From contig NMRB01000180.1 of NCBI GenBank assembly GCA_002633025.1, positions 364,378-428,377 on the forward strand: a DNA stretch of 64,000 nucleotides, in the 5' to 3' direction. Shown here piece by piece: positions 19,467 to 31,623 of this stretch. The position numbers and the translations under genes were made by a program. The notes under the pieces are model-generated. The model ran no database searches. It had not been told where the DNA came from and saw nothing but the letters and a program-made list of their open reading frames with translations. Numbering within the stretch: the first letter of the stretch is position 1; each line of letters begins with the position of its first letter. Origin of the DNA: Notospermus geniculatus. Lineage: Eukaryota; Nemertea; Pilidiophora; Heteronemertea; Lineidae.

Positions 19467-19695
19467 ACCGCTGCAGTCAGTTGAGTGTGTGGACAGCAGT
19501 AAGGTATAAAATAATGCAAGTTAATCACCTGCTAACCGCTGCGGTCAGTTTTATGTGCGGACTGCAGTAAGGTATACAATCAAGCAACATAATCACCTGC
19601 TAACCGCAACAGTCAGTTGTGTGTGTGGACAGCAGTTAGGTATAAAGTAATGTGACATAATCACCTGCTAACCGCAGCGGTCAGTTGTATAAGGG
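19467..19695. repeat. Tandem repeat, about 68 bp x 3.4
   Basis: Units run TAACCGCTGCGGTCAGTT, then TGTGTGTGGACAGCAGTAAG, then GTATAAA with a variable part, then AATCACCTGC. Three full units and a partial fourth are present with some divergence. The first unit begins within one base of the receptor 8 break, so the repeat, or an element containing it, replaced the receptor's 3' half. Confidence 0.75.
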
Positions 19696-19840
19696 CGTAA
19701 CTGTTTGGTGTGACCGCACTATGCAGCCTAGCCCGCTAACAGTTGACAATGGGTATATCTGTCCTGAGCAACCTGGTGTCTCCCACGCAGTTGGTTTGGT
19801 GTCTCCGCTGCATGCAGATTCCGCTAGTTTTCGCCCAGTG

Positions 19841-20240
19841 AGTGCCACTGCTGGCCGCCATTTTTCCTGATCACGTGGAGCAAACTCACTCGAGTGAGGC
19901 CCAACAGCGTTCTGAATGGGACTTATGTGTCTCGGTCGCTCAAAAATTTACTCCGGGGAGGCCCGCGTGAGTAAACGAACACGCTATTGGTGTTTCGTAT
20001 TGCGGAGCAGCCAGTGGACAGGCCACCAGTCTGAAGTAGACTAGTCTCCTACTCTCCTTCCATTCAGGTGTTTCGTCAAACTCGCTAGCCCAGTGGTACG
20101 GCGTTCCGCGTTTTCGGTTTGCTCCAAGGTGAAACCGTCTGACCTCTGCGTTGGAGATTGGTGTTTCGTATTGCGGAGCAGCAAGTGGACAGGCGACCAG
20201 TCTATTTTGGCGGCCATGATGGAAACCGTTTGGGAATGTC
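19841..20240. repeat. Receptor 3' flank block, third copy
   Basis: Matches 43641-43929 in the second 11-kb unit (AGTGCCACTGCTGGCCGCCA, then CACTCGAGTGAGGCCCAACA). It has an internal duplication of GTGTTTCGTATTGCGGAGCA at 19989 and 20162. It ends GATGGAAACCGTTTGGGAAT with no insert, giving the empty site for the palindromic element at 43930. It shows that receptor 8 once belonged to the same unit type as receptors 10 and 11. Confidence 0.7.
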
Positions 20241-21001
20241 GCTGAATGTCCACTGATCAAAGTGGACGGATTTCTCCAAAACGTTCGCGTGATTCATAAT
20301 TTTAGAAGGTTCGTGAAGGTTCAATGTCTTCAGAGTACACAAATGTATTGCTAGATGTTATGTGAACCATGTTTTGTTATGTAAACGGTGCATGATGAAA
20401 ATCAGGTCTACTGTAGCTATGCGTAGTACATTTTCCTAAAGCATTGGAATTTGGTTACACACAGTGAGTACTCGTCATATGGAACCGTCTTCAGGTCCAT
20501 ATTTTTAGGCCAGCACGTGTTACGTGACGATGGGATTCGTTAGACTGTTACAATAGGCCCATGCGGCTATGGTAAGACGGTCATTGGTGAGGATTCCCTC
20601 GCTCGCATTGTCTTTTTCTCATTATAACTCTGAACTGTACGTTTTCTTATTCAGTAGTTTTAGGAACCCGTTACAGCTCATCCATGTCGTCTACACAAGT
20701 TCGTGGCCCAACTTATCCTGGTCATCGTGGAACACGTCGTTTCTATGTACGATTACATGTACTAGTATTTACAATAAAGATCTTAAGGATTTTTCATACA
20801 ACAGGTTTATCTCCTTTCACATTCTTTTACAATAAATTTCAAAATCCCCATCAAACCTTCAATCACGATTGTAAAGTTATGGCTGGGGTTAGCCATAGCT
20901 GTGTGTATTATACCGTCACTCCCAATTGATTGTAAGCTGGTTTCATTTTATCATCTGCATCGTCAGCTGTGCATTGTCTTCTTTTATCATAATGCCACTG
21001 A

Positions 21002-21400
21002 CATCACTGTAAAAACCATTTTGTCCACTACCTGGACACGTGGGTTTGAGGTGAGAATGGGTCCATGGTACCCAGAATATTTGTTCTTCGAGCCTGAAAC
21101 GAGGAGGTCCTTAGGTTCCAGTAACCCATAATGACCAGTTTCACAGGTCACTTTGGCCCATCTACTATTGCTGCTCATGGGTGCCAACACCCCACGGTAG
21201 CATTCGTAGATGGGCCAAAGTGACCTATGGAACTCTCATTATGGGTTACTGGAACCTATAGACCTGTCCGTTTCAGGCTCGAAGAACAAATATTCTGGGC
21301 ACCATGGACCCATTCTCCATTGAACACGTTTCAAAACCCATGTGTCCAGGTAGTGGACAAAATCATGGGTCTCTCGAGCCCATTCGTTTTTACAGTGATG
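21002..21400. mobile_element. Large fold-back transposon, 399 bp
   Basis: Terminal inverted repeat CATCACTGTAAAAAC / GTTTTTACAGTGATG. The arms pair over roughly 170 bases each (for example TTGTCCACTACCTGGACAC and ATGGGCCAAAGTGACC on opposite arms) around a central CATGGGTGCCAACACC. It has no coding capacity. Neighbouring stretches 20241-21001 and 21401-22633 show no gene I can support. Confidence 0.7.
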
Positions 21401-22633
21401 TAGGATGTCCCGCTTCCAGCACATTAGCGGATTAAATCTGTTGTGTGGTGAGGCGGTCTTCAAATTGATTAGCGGGTCAATTTCTTATGTTTTACTTGCC
21501 TGTATGTGCAGGACTTGTATGCTCAATAAAGTACTGAAGTACATATACATGTATTACATAAAGTCATTTCTTTTCTTAAAGGAAATGCCGATGTGAATTT
21601 GTCCTGGGCCAGTTGATTTGTGTGCATTATTTATGGCACAATGAATTTGGTTAGAGAATGTTTTTACATGAATTTATTTCAGGTTGTTGTTGAAATAAAC
21701 TTGCCTCTTGTGAGGTATTTTCCCAAAAGTACGGGAATGCGCATTATCTGGTTGGGAATTCGAAATGTAAATTTTATTTTTCGGCAGTTTCCCAACCGGT
21801 GGTGCGCATTATAATAGCATCAAAATTAGGTAGGCTTTACGGAAAGTAATTTTTACTTGAGGTGACGAAGTCTGTGTGGCGTGCTCACTATTTGCGAACT
21901 CGAGATAGGAAAAATGTCATTAGGTGTGAACACATTACACAAACATAGCCATATCGAACTCTGGTGCCGATTACTGCAGTAAGTTGATGATACGCTGGCG
22001 GCAGATTACTGTCTTCTGCATGAATAACACCCCTGTCACCACCGTTGTCATTATAAATTCCTTTTTGTGCGTGAAATTACACGGCGTAAGTATTATTTCA
22101 TAAACGTGCAGTTTGGGGATTAGAGGTACCTAGTTATGTAACAAACTGTCAAGCATGATCCATGTCACCTCATACATGCATTCTATGTGGCCGATTATAT
22201 CATTCTGCTCAAATGATGTGTGCACCAAAAAATAGAAGTTATAATAGGAGCAGTCAGCCGCGCATATTGCCAACAGATGGCAGCAAAGTTCTAGCGGACC
22301 AATGTACAGGAAAATCCACGTGATTGCTGCTCGATCAATAATGACTGGGTCCGCTATATGCATTGAATTGGGCCGTAGTGACACCTATTGGTCAACTCGC
22401 TGACAGCTCCTATTGGAACGACGACCTTGTTGTGACGAATATAGATTATGTCTAAGTTTTGGCGGAAATATAGTAAGTTGTCAAGGACAAAACAGATATA
22501 GATGAAGTATTTATAGTGTGTTGTCGATGATGATGCCATGCAGTGAAAAGAATGCGTTCTTTTCATTGTGGCTATTTTCTCCTAACTTCGGTCATAGCAC
22601 TGAGTGTAGAGCACCAGTTTGTGGCGATTGATC

Positions 22634-23734
22634 ATGATTGTCGAGCCGCAATCGCCCGCACCTTCCGAGGAGCAGTCGTTCTTTCAAGTCATCCGTTTGG
22701 TGACAGATTTCACTAATAAGTATATCATTGGTGTCATCATCATCATCGGTATCGGTGGGAACATACTTTCTATCGTCGTTTTCTGGCGATGCAGGCGGAA
22801 GGACCAAGTGTTGGTAACGTATCTCGTCCCACTGGCAATCGCCGACTTGGGAACTTTGCTTTACGGTGCGTATTCCTGGGTGATAAGCGGGTTACTTGGA
22901 GAGACTACCATTGGAAGTCTCTTCCCAGAGGTATCTTCCCTCGGACCTCAACTTACGTGTAAAATCCTCCGGTACCTACATCTGTTTTGCTGTTGCGTCT
23001 CCGCCTACTTAGTCGCGATGCTCTCATTCGAGAGATGCATCGGAGTTTGGTATCCGATGAAAATCCACATATTCATAACAAAATACAGGCGCCGAATGAT
23101 AATCTGTTTAATGGTGATTGCATCGGCCATTGGAAACATACCAGTTTTGGTATATTACAGAATTTATTACAGGAGTGCAGATGAGGATAATCCCGACTGT
23201 TTCTACGACGTCCGTGACTTAAGCAACAAGGAGACTTTCATACTCCTTGGAATTACTGACAACTTTCTGCCGAATATGTTGCCCTGCATATTGATCTTGT
23301 TGTTCAATACCTTGATAATTATCGGCGTTTGCTTATCTCAGAAGGATGCAATGTTGAATACACGGAAGAGTAAAGTTGAAAAGGGTAATTTGATAAGTCT
23401 ACTCTTCATCAGTTTGCTATTTCTTATTGCTATCTTACCTTCCACGTTGGTGTGGGGAATCTTTGACTATTACAGCTACATTGCCCATGGCGGTGGGTTC
23501 GTCGGTATGTCACCTAACGAGGTACAATCGTTGGTGATGGTGGGTTCCTTCGCGACGTCATTCTCAATGATCAACTACAGCTTTAATTTTCTTGTCTATG
23601 CTAGTTCTTTGAAAATCTATCAGGATGAATTAAAAAGTTGGTCCTGCTTTGCCAACCTAAAAAAGCAATCGAAAGGTGTCGACTCCGAGAGAATACGTCA
23701 CTTGAAAGTTGGATCGAAGAACAAGTCGACTTAA
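22634..23734 (+). CDS. Class A GPCR 9 (divergent)
   Basis: Intronless receptor of 366 residues from the first ATG. It is the most divergent member. TM1 GNILSIVVFWR, TM2 LAIADLGTL and the FERCIGVWYP block are kept. ECL1 is longer (GETTIGSLFPEVSS), loop 2 is acidic (SADEDNPDCFYDV), ICL3 lacks the RARK block (SQKDAMLNTRKSK), loop 3 reads AHGGGFVGMS, and TM7 is NYSFNFLVY. The tail is longer and basic (KNKST end). It closes the first array and is followed by 7 kb without receptors. The motif changes suggest a different ligand. Confidence 0.92.
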   Translation: MIVEPQSPAPSEEQSFFQVIRLVTDFTNKYIIGVIIIIGIGGNILSIVVFWRCRRKDQVLVTYLVPLAIADLGTLLYGAYSWVISGLLGETTIGSLFPEVSSLGPQLTCKILRYLHLFCCCVSAYLVAMLSFERCIGVWYPMKIHIFITKYRRRMIICLMVIASAIGNIPVLVYYRIYYRSADEDNPDCFYDVRDLSNKETFILLGITDNFLPNMLPCILILLFNTLIIIGVCLSQKDAMLNTRKSKVEKGNLISLLFISLLFLIAILPSTLVWGIFDYYSYIAHGGGFVGMSPNEVQSLVMVGSFATSFSMINYSFNFLVYASSLKIYQDELKSWSCFANLKKQSKGVDSERIRHLKVGSKNKST

Positions 23735-26700
23735 GTTCGTCAGTCGCCGACGTCGATGCCAACATTCATGACATTCCATTCCATTTTGGTACTTTGCAAC
23801 GCCGTCCTTCTGACTTATGGCAAGAAACTCTGCCTTAGGGGGTTGGACGTCGACAAAGTTTTTAACCGGCAATGCATCAGACTTGCGTTTTTTTCATAGC
23901 GGGCCACGAACGCTGGACAACGAATTACTGTGAGGCAAGACGAACACAGTGTTCTTAGAGAAAACCGATGTTCTCGTTTCGTCAGAGAATCGGTTTTCTA
24001 TGGCACTTCGTCTCTGAATTCAGGTAAGCACATCACATTAGCACCGACAAAGGATACCTCACACCCGGTGGGAAACCAACATCGTATGATTCATATTCAT
24101 TGGTCACTGCTATTGGTCGAGAAGAAATGCTCAAATATTTTATTCATAAAGAGGAAACGTCCTCATCATTTTGATGAAACAATCAGTAGGAATGGTCGCT
24201 TGTCTGTTGTTAAGGATATAATACAATTTCCTCGATAAACCATCTTTGAAAGTTGCCTTCGGACAAGCGAACAAAAAATGCAGCAGTCGGAGTTCATTTC
24301 GTAAGCTATTGCCCTGAAGGAGCTGTTACTGTTGCCTTTTAAAATGTCCTTTCAACGTAGCCCGGGCGATCTTGTTACGGCATAGATATCCTTATGCATC
24401 CCACCCACTGGGCACTTTCGGGATCAAGCCATCGAGCACATGGACAAGGCAAACAGCATCTCATCATGAGATCATTCGTGAGAAGAATAGATATGTCTTA
24501 TCCAATACGTGACATTCTTCTGGATGACAACTCCTAAATAATTGAAGAGAGTGATTCTTTCTTCGGATCAGACATCAAGGGAAGAAGCTTTTTGTTGGGT
24601 TGCTATGGATGGATCGATGCAAGGTGTCAAGTTGGATGACATGAATCCACCCAAATTGACGCAGATCTCAACCAACAATCGCATCATTGAAAGGTGCCAT
24701 CACTAATTACTTGATTGACATGTTGTTTTTCTCTAGTTAAGTGCATGCTATGGGGAAGTGATTTGTGAAGTAGGGTGTGAAGATCTTCAGAAACACATTA
24801 GTGATATTGAACGTTAGCCTCGAAGGAAAAGTTATGAATCTGAAATTGAAAGTTGACAAGGTTGGTTCGCACAACAAATGCACAGCTGTCCCAATCCCAT
24901 AGTGCAACTTGGGTACTTCCGGAAATATTTGTTTTGGTGTGCAACACGAAAAAAGCAAACAACGTTCGTGTCATAAGATCATAGAATATCGTATTAGTGA
25001 ATTACTGATATGGGCTAAAAACCTGACTGAGTGTATAGTTGGCAACAGAGGAGATTGACTTTTATTTAATAAATAATGCACGTGATGTTATGGAAAATGA
25101 ATGCGAAAATGCAAAACATCGGTATTTAAAGATAATGTATCACGGGTATTTTCGCGGGCCACGAAATTCATTGTTTATTTACATTTTGTTTGTTTATGTC
25201 CAGTCTTTCTTTGTCTTATGAGTAAATTGTTGGTGGCATGCCCCTCTAGAAATTCTTTTGATTCCAAAAGTATTCATTTTGGTGCACTCTTAAAAAATTC
25301 TTGTCACCACAACTTGTCTGCGAATATTGATGAGATGCTTTAGTCAGCCTGACGAATTACGTCATTCATGACACAATTTACTTGTCATGGCGAGTCGCAC
25401 ATCTCTGTGACGAGTTCAGTTTATCCAGTTGACAAAGTCTCTAGTTATGGCGATAAGTTGCAGGTGGCAGGACATTATTGCGCATGCGCTTCCTCACATT
25501 TATCGCTCAATTTCTTGAACTCTAAGCATGCTGTCACCATCGTTGCCTCAGTAGCCAAGAGGGTTTAGGGGTTATGTAGTTTATATGTTTCATAGAAGAT
25601 AGATAGATCGTAGGTTCGAATCCCGCCGTAGGCCCTGAAATTTGGGAGAGTTTTTCTTTCATATGTACATGTTATTAGTACTTGTAATTACCGCATAACG
25701 GTCTCTTGGCGCATAATTTTTTAGTTTTGTTTAGCCTGAATGACGAGATGTAGTTGTTTCAATGATAAGATGTCTCTTTTCCGAGGATGACAAGTTAAAA
25801 ACTTGTCAATTGACAAGATAGACCCTGTCAATTTAAGCATATTCTGAGAACGAGTTCCAGCTTGTCAGTACGACGAGAATTTTTTTAGAGTGTGGGTTGG
25901 CATGTCCCAAAAGTCCAAAATAACATAATGTAAACATGGATGTTTACAAACATTGAATGTAAACAATGAAGTCGTGATATATTTTCTTTAACAACCTCTG
26001 GGACTCTTCTAGTCAGGTTTATTGCATGTTGTCACGTGTTCTGTGGCACCACGATTTGATTAGAACAATAATATCGTCAAAGCTGTTGTGTACCATCGAC
26101 TTTTCTAAAGAAATCACCTTGACGAAACAATGGATCTGGTGGTCAATTCTAATGAGGGCAGTTTCGAGGACACATCAGTGTGAACGTGAATGTCTTTATC
26201 ATCAACACTTAGTATTTACTAAGTGCATTTGAAGTTATTGGTTATTAATAGTCGATAACGACAACCGTAATCCCCGTTTTATATGAAATACGGTTTGTTT
26301 CAGAATCCGCTTAGCATGCAGTTCACGATTAAGCCGACAATGACGTGTACGACCAGAGTAAACCCATTTGGTCTCTATGGGATCAGCTTATCAAACAAGC
26401 GGGGAAAGTTCACCGATAATGTCACCTTCAACGTTCCTTTACTGTTCCTTTACTTCCTTGCTAACTACATGTACTCCTACTCTTCCTAGCTGTTTACATG
26501 TACCAGTGTCAGTGTCACGCTGCAGCAAACTGGCTGCAGTCTTGTAAGACACATTTGGTGCGTTAACAGGGCTGTTAAGGAACGTCCTGGAGGTTGGGGG
26601 AGGGGGCAAGATTTGATATTATACAGCGGGCTGTATATCCGTAAGTACCCAGCAGCGAGCGCCCAAGGCACGAGATCGGCGGGGTGTCCGAGGGCCTCCT

Positions 26701-29700
26701 CGGGAAAATTTTAGAAAATATGAGTGCTTTTACGCCATTTCGCGCCATTTGAAAGCAAAATTGGACACTCTAGGCATGTAAGTGTGGTTCATTGGTTTAT
26801 TGGACTTGGGCTTTTGGGGAGTAAAGGCAGTCAAATGCCGAGCCTGCCAAATTTTTATTTTCGACAAGCCAAATATCGGGGGGGGGGGGGGAGCTGCCTC
26901 CTCCTGTTCCTACGGCCCTGCTTAATATAAAATGCAATATCCCCACTTTATGATCAGAGGGGGACGTTCGATTGAAATAACTGCTTCACCGTGTTCTACC
27001 AAGTTCATTGCAGTGCCGTGGCTGTTACTCCACTCAGCCATCCCCTACATAATCTTAATAAGGATACTGCTTTTTATTATTGGTGACCAGACTTACGTGA
27101 CAGGAAGCAGCAGCCAGGAGTACGGCTGTATATAGTAATCACGTCTCGTTGAGGAAAAAAGACTGCAGCCTTTATTGTTGTCTCCTTGACAACTTACTTC
27201 CGTCGCGTTGTTTGATTTCAAATCAATCGATAAAGGTGAACTATGATTCAATTAAATGTATTCAGCACGTGGATACTACCTAGGTGTGTGTGCATACGTT
27301 GCAATCCTATTGAATTCTGTAAACTGTACAAGTGTGCTTCAATTGTAAAATTGATTGTATTAGGACTGCAATCCACCCAATGACGAAAACAGTGGTTGAG
27401 TTTGGTAATCGTTTCTTTTACTCCTTGAAACAGAAAATAATGGAGTTGAACCAGGTGTGCAGAATGCAGTTTAATGCATGCAGTGATGTGTAGAACTAAT
27501 GGAGGTTAGGTTGTATCGTAGGCCAATTTTTTTTTGGGGGGGGGGGTGAGATCGACCTGTATTGGGATGCAAAGTTGGTTAAGGTGATATTGATTGTTAC
27601 GAAAAGCCAACTAGTGCTGGAACCACTTCAGACAAGAAAAACCAAACAAAAGTGCGAGTGCCGCTCAAGACAGGAAGAAGCCACCAAAAGTGCAGTGACG
27701 TATTAAGAAAAAAAGCTAAATGTGTTAGTGCTACTGGCACAGAATCTGTCGTTCGACGCTTGTTGCTGATAATCTTTTTATCCATTTTCCTTATTTGCCT
27801 GCAGCATCGATTTAGGCCTGAAGTTGCCGATAAGCTGGCATTTTTGTCTTGCACCGACTTATCTACTTGTTGTTCACTTGCAGGATGACATCAACCGCTT
27901 ACTTCTCTTAATTTCACACGAATGGACTTGTCTCGAGTTGAAGTAGCATCAAATACTCTGAGACTTCAAAGACAATTTTTGTGCCTGTTTCTCACTATAA
28001 AGAGGTTGAATCTTGTTGCATCTTACTAGGAATAGTATCAACCTTTTGGAATTCACAGAGAACGCCTAATCTTTGTAGGAAAATGACGTGCAACCTACTT
28101 CAAAAACAGCGATCAATGAAATAGATAGAATAACGAAACTCATATTCCTGCTAAAATTAAAGGTTCTTTTAAGGAGAGGTCGAATATCAAACCTCCTATC
28201 ATATAACAAATTGGAAGTAACGATGAAATTTCGCACATTTAATTGCTAACAATATTGAACGGCGTCAACTTGCAAATTCTGCTGCATGTTCTTTAGAAAC
28301 TTCTGTTTGTTTTTCTTTTTCTTGAATTTTCAAACATTCATCCATTTTAGTTGCTTATCGAATAAACTCAATTGTTTGTCTTTATCAAACATTTCTACCT
28401 GAAATCGGAACTGCCACGTACGGCGACGTAATCTTACCTCTAATGGAGAGCTTCCGGCAAGTAGCTTCCAAACACTATTTGCTCGGTTTCTTATCATTCT
28501 ACTTTCTTGTAGTTGTTCTGGTAACAAGTGCACTTGACATTTTGATCAATATTTTACGAATAAGACGCTTTCTTGTTACGTTCCGCTGGGGAAGCTTACA
28601 GGAGGTCGGAAAGTGCACGTGTATTTTGATTGTGGGTAACAAAACAACTCGGCTCCAATTATCGAAAACCGACAGTGAAGGAGATAGAACTGAGTGCAGT
28701 GTACACTGTACAAATGCACTGTGCAAATGTACAGTGCACTGCACATTATTTCGGTACTCCCATTCCCCGGGTCCCATTCGGCAATTTCACAAACAGTTAG
28801 GCCTACCACCCCATTGATTTCAGGCTCCTGGACAATGAATGTACTGACGCATCACACTAATATTCAAAGCAGAATGACACGTTTAAACAACAGAACCCTG
28901 TTTACAACTAAAACTTTAATAGAAAAGCAAACAACATGCAAGAAGACAGAGGGAAAAGGGACAGATGTAGTATTTTTACGAGGATGGACTGCAGGCACTG
29001 GTGCCTTGAATGTTCAAATGCTATCGAACAATGTTACACTGCTCACAGTGAAATCATCGTCCAAAAAATTCTCCCTTTACAAATAGTTACTGGGAGATGT
29101 TTGTTTCAGTCGCATTGATATTTTGCCCCGTAAGCTGAAACGGCTACCCTGGATTGCTGCCAGGGATCCTCACTTACAGGCAGAATCAGGTGCCTTGTTT
29201 ACTGTGCCAATCAGCTTGTGACACACTCAGTTGGCTGCGACAGAAGAAAATTATCTGTACCATGATTTGCGACAATTTTTATCTGGGACTCGGCGACGAG
29301 TGTACGCATTTTATTGAGAAACTACCCGTGATTGATCACCGGAGGTTATTAGTCAGGAACACACTGGTTGGTTGCCTTACTTTTGTGGCACAGATGTAAA
29401 TTGCGTGGACATGTTACTTTGATGTAAGCAATAGTTAGGCAGTTGACCAATCATTCGTCGGCGTGTCACGCTGCACTAGATTAACAGCTGCTTCAGAAAC
29501 GCCAAGGGTTGTGCAGACGTGGAGAGTATGAACAGCTGTGAATGTCTGTGTAAGTTGCTTTGGGACAGGGTAGCCTTTGCGAGGCGTGCGAGTTCAAAAT
29601 GAGGAACGTGCAGAACTAGCGCTGTTGGAGGCGCAGTGAGCGGTTGTGTGTACCTTTTTGCGACGTCTGTATTTCAGTTGCGGGGACTGTTTTCATTCAA

Positions 29701-30167
29701 CATTTTGTAATTCCAGTGGCAATTCATTTCATTATAAAATAGCCAATAAACGCATAATTTTAGTTTTATTTGCCGTGGGGATGTTTTCATTCAGTATTTT
29801 CAACAACAGATATTTTTGGTATTTTTGATATTTTGTAATTCTAATTCCAATATATTTCATTTCACTGTTGTCATCAGGGGCGCAGCTAGCTATGCCCCTG
29901 GTCATAGGCCGAGGCCTATTCCATGATCGAATCGAATGAGCTCGATAACATGATGACAACAATGACTGAAGCGTATTAAAGAGATTACGTCGTTATGAAT
30001 ATTCATGTACGTACATTGTATTTACAACCATGATATGCCCTTTGTTCATAAGGTATTCGCCTATGGTCACTTTCACTTTAAAAGTGGTAATTCCAATTGA
30101 TTAAGCTGCATTCATTGCGTGCTCTGTAAAAATGTCGGGCGTGCCAACAACCAATCAGGTGGAATTA
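23735..30167. other. 6.4-kb spacer with no recognised gene
   Basis: No exon here meets my standard. Open frames on either strand (for example 27597-27888, 28443-28817 and 28694-29086) lack family motifs and mostly shadow each other. Seen instead are poly-G tracts at about 26879 and 27537, a hairpin at 28693-28744 (GTGCAGTGTACACTGTAC and inverse) and a decayed direct duplication of about 110 bases at 29684-29865 (GTTTTCATTCA, ATTTTGTAATTC). I looked for further EF-hand exons of the calbindin-like gene on the - strand here and found none. Confidence 0.4.
25542..25635 (+). repeat. tRNA-like SINE head
   Basis: CCTCAGTAGCCAAGAGGG resembles a D-arm/A-box, and TAGGTTCGAATCCCGCC is a strong B-box/T-arm, 59 bases apart. 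The acceptor stem is not convincing and no anticodon stem is obvious, so a SINE head or tRNA relic is more likely than a working tRNA. Confidence 0.45.
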
Positions 30168-30284
30168 GGTCCAATTCATACTTTCTAGCTGACGGAAAAT
30201 GCTTTGTCATTTTCCGTCATGCTGGTTCCGAACAAAGCATTTCTTGCTCCGCCTACTGATTGGCGAGAAAGTATGAATTTGATC
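30168..30284. mobile_element. Fold-back element, family F
   Basis: Outer arms TCCAATTCATACTTTC and GAAAGTATGAATTTGAT enclose a second inverted pair (GACGGAAAATGCTTTGTC and CATTTTCCGTC). Relatives with TTCATACTTCC ends are at 40735-40988 and its duplicate in the second unit. Confidence 0.6.
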
Positions 30285-30299
30285 TACTGCCTGATCATA

Positions 30300-30432
30300 A
30301 CAGTTGGCGTCCGCGCTTCACAGTTTGTTCGCCAACGCGAACAGTAATCCCATTGTTCGATGCCACGATGAAAGCATCAACAAAAGGATAGACGTTCGCG
30401 TTGGCGTTTCGGGTCCTTTGCGAAAACCCTCT
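30300..30432. mobile_element. Fold-back MITE, family B
   Basis: The core ATCCCATTGTTCGATGCC and right arm CGTTGGCGTTTCGGGTCC, then TTTGCGAAAACCCTC, match the family. The left arm is altered near its tip (GTTGGCGTCCGCGCTTC). It lies between a family F element and a further palindrome. Confidence 0.65.
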
Positions 30433-30643
30433 AATATCAATAAGGATTACGCGCACCACCCCGTTGTAATCTGAACCCACAAAAAGAGGTCATTGATTTC
30501 GTGTCATGTAACTATGCTCTTGTAACAGTAATGTGTACATTTCAGCGTTCACAGCGTAATTGGCAATTAGCCGAGAAAGATCTCTTCCAGAATATCTCCA
30601 TTTCAAATTGCCAACACAACGAATATAAAATAGCAACTCCAGA

Positions 30644-30893
30644 CCTTCAAGCTAGGAATCCACTGCTGATTTTCTGCGCTGCGACTTGCTTTGCAACCTT
30701 CTACCTGCGATTGAATACGATCGCAAGACTGATACCGGTCGCCGACCGATTGTTGACTGAAATTGACACCACATCTTCGCCATTGGTGGAAATCACGTGT
30801 AGCAAGTCTACGACGGCGATCGAGTGCCCAGTTGCAAACAAGTCGCAACGCAAAATCAGCTTGAAAGTCAACGGTGGATTCCTAGCTTCACGG
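30644..30893. mobile_element. Fold-back element, 250 bp
   Basis: Arms begin CCTTCAAGCTAGGAATCCAC and end GTGGATTCCTAGCTTCACGG; the pairing continues through GCGACTTG and TTTGCAAC. An open frame of 131 codons spans it but is explained by the palindrome, and the opposite strand is open as well. Confidence 0.65.
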
Positions 30894-31123
30894 TGAAAGA
30901 AATAATACTGCGCCCCTGCGCTGTTCTGGTTTGAGTCGTGTATTCGTTTCCTCAGTCCGACGAAGTTGTGAGCCCCTGGCAGGCCTGGATGCATGCACCG
31001 GCTATCAAATGTCGGTTTCATTGTTGCAAGTAGTATCGTGCCTTGTTCACGTATCAAAATTACCATCAAGATGTGAATTTGGACAACAACGCCTTGTAAA
31101 TGTACATGCACATGATATACGTG

Positions 31124-31360
31124 TACTTCAACTACGTCGCAGAGGGTGGGGGATTTGTCGGGTGGTCTCCAGAAGAAATACAGACATTGTTAATGTTTGC
31201 TCTGTTCACTACATCAGTTCCAATGGTCAATCACTGTGTTAATTTCCTAATTTACACCAGTTCATTGGAGATCTTTCAGAAGGAATTGAAGAACATAGTT
31301 AGCAGTAAGAATAATAAGAATAACAGATTAGGCAACATGAGTTTATCCAAGATGAATTGA
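31124..31360 (+). pseudogene. Orphan GPCR 3' end (copy 1)
   Basis: Encodes only loop 3 (AEGGGFVGWSPEEIQ), TM7 (NHCVNFLIYTSS) and a tail ending NMSLSKMN, close to receptor 10's last quarter. Upstream of TACTTCAACTACGTC the homology stops at once. It is the relic of a lost receptor whose 3' flank now serves as the upstream region of the gene at 31624. The same downstream DNA also precedes receptor 8. Confidence 0.85.
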
Positions 31361-31623
31361 TACTAGTGGGGAAGTATACTTTGATGTGTGTTCCTTGCAT
31401 CGATAACATACGGAAAGTCGTACATAAATTGAGTAATGAACTTTAAAATAGATCTTAAAGAAGTTTTAAATAGAGCTACACGAAGAGCTCAAGTGCTAGT
31501 GCCGAAGTCAGTCATAATAACTGAAGCAGACACTGCTAGGTATTGATGTGTTGTCGATACCCGATATATCATGCCACATCTTATTTCTTTCAAATCGGCA
31601 GAGCAGTTGAAGAAACTTAAGAG

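Noticed and set aside
19467-19695. Reading the 68-bp repeat as a regulatory array
   Set aside because: Units diverge freely and no motif is more conserved than the rest. It is better explained as satellite DNA replacing the receptor's 3' half.
28443-28817. ATG-initiated frame with a hydrophobic start
   Set aside because: A possible signal-like N-terminus, but the rest is low in motif content and runs through a hairpin (28693-28744). No splice structure is visible.
30501-30896. Open frame of 131 codons with an antisense partner
   Set aside because: It coincides with a fold-back element. Palindromes give open frames on both strands.
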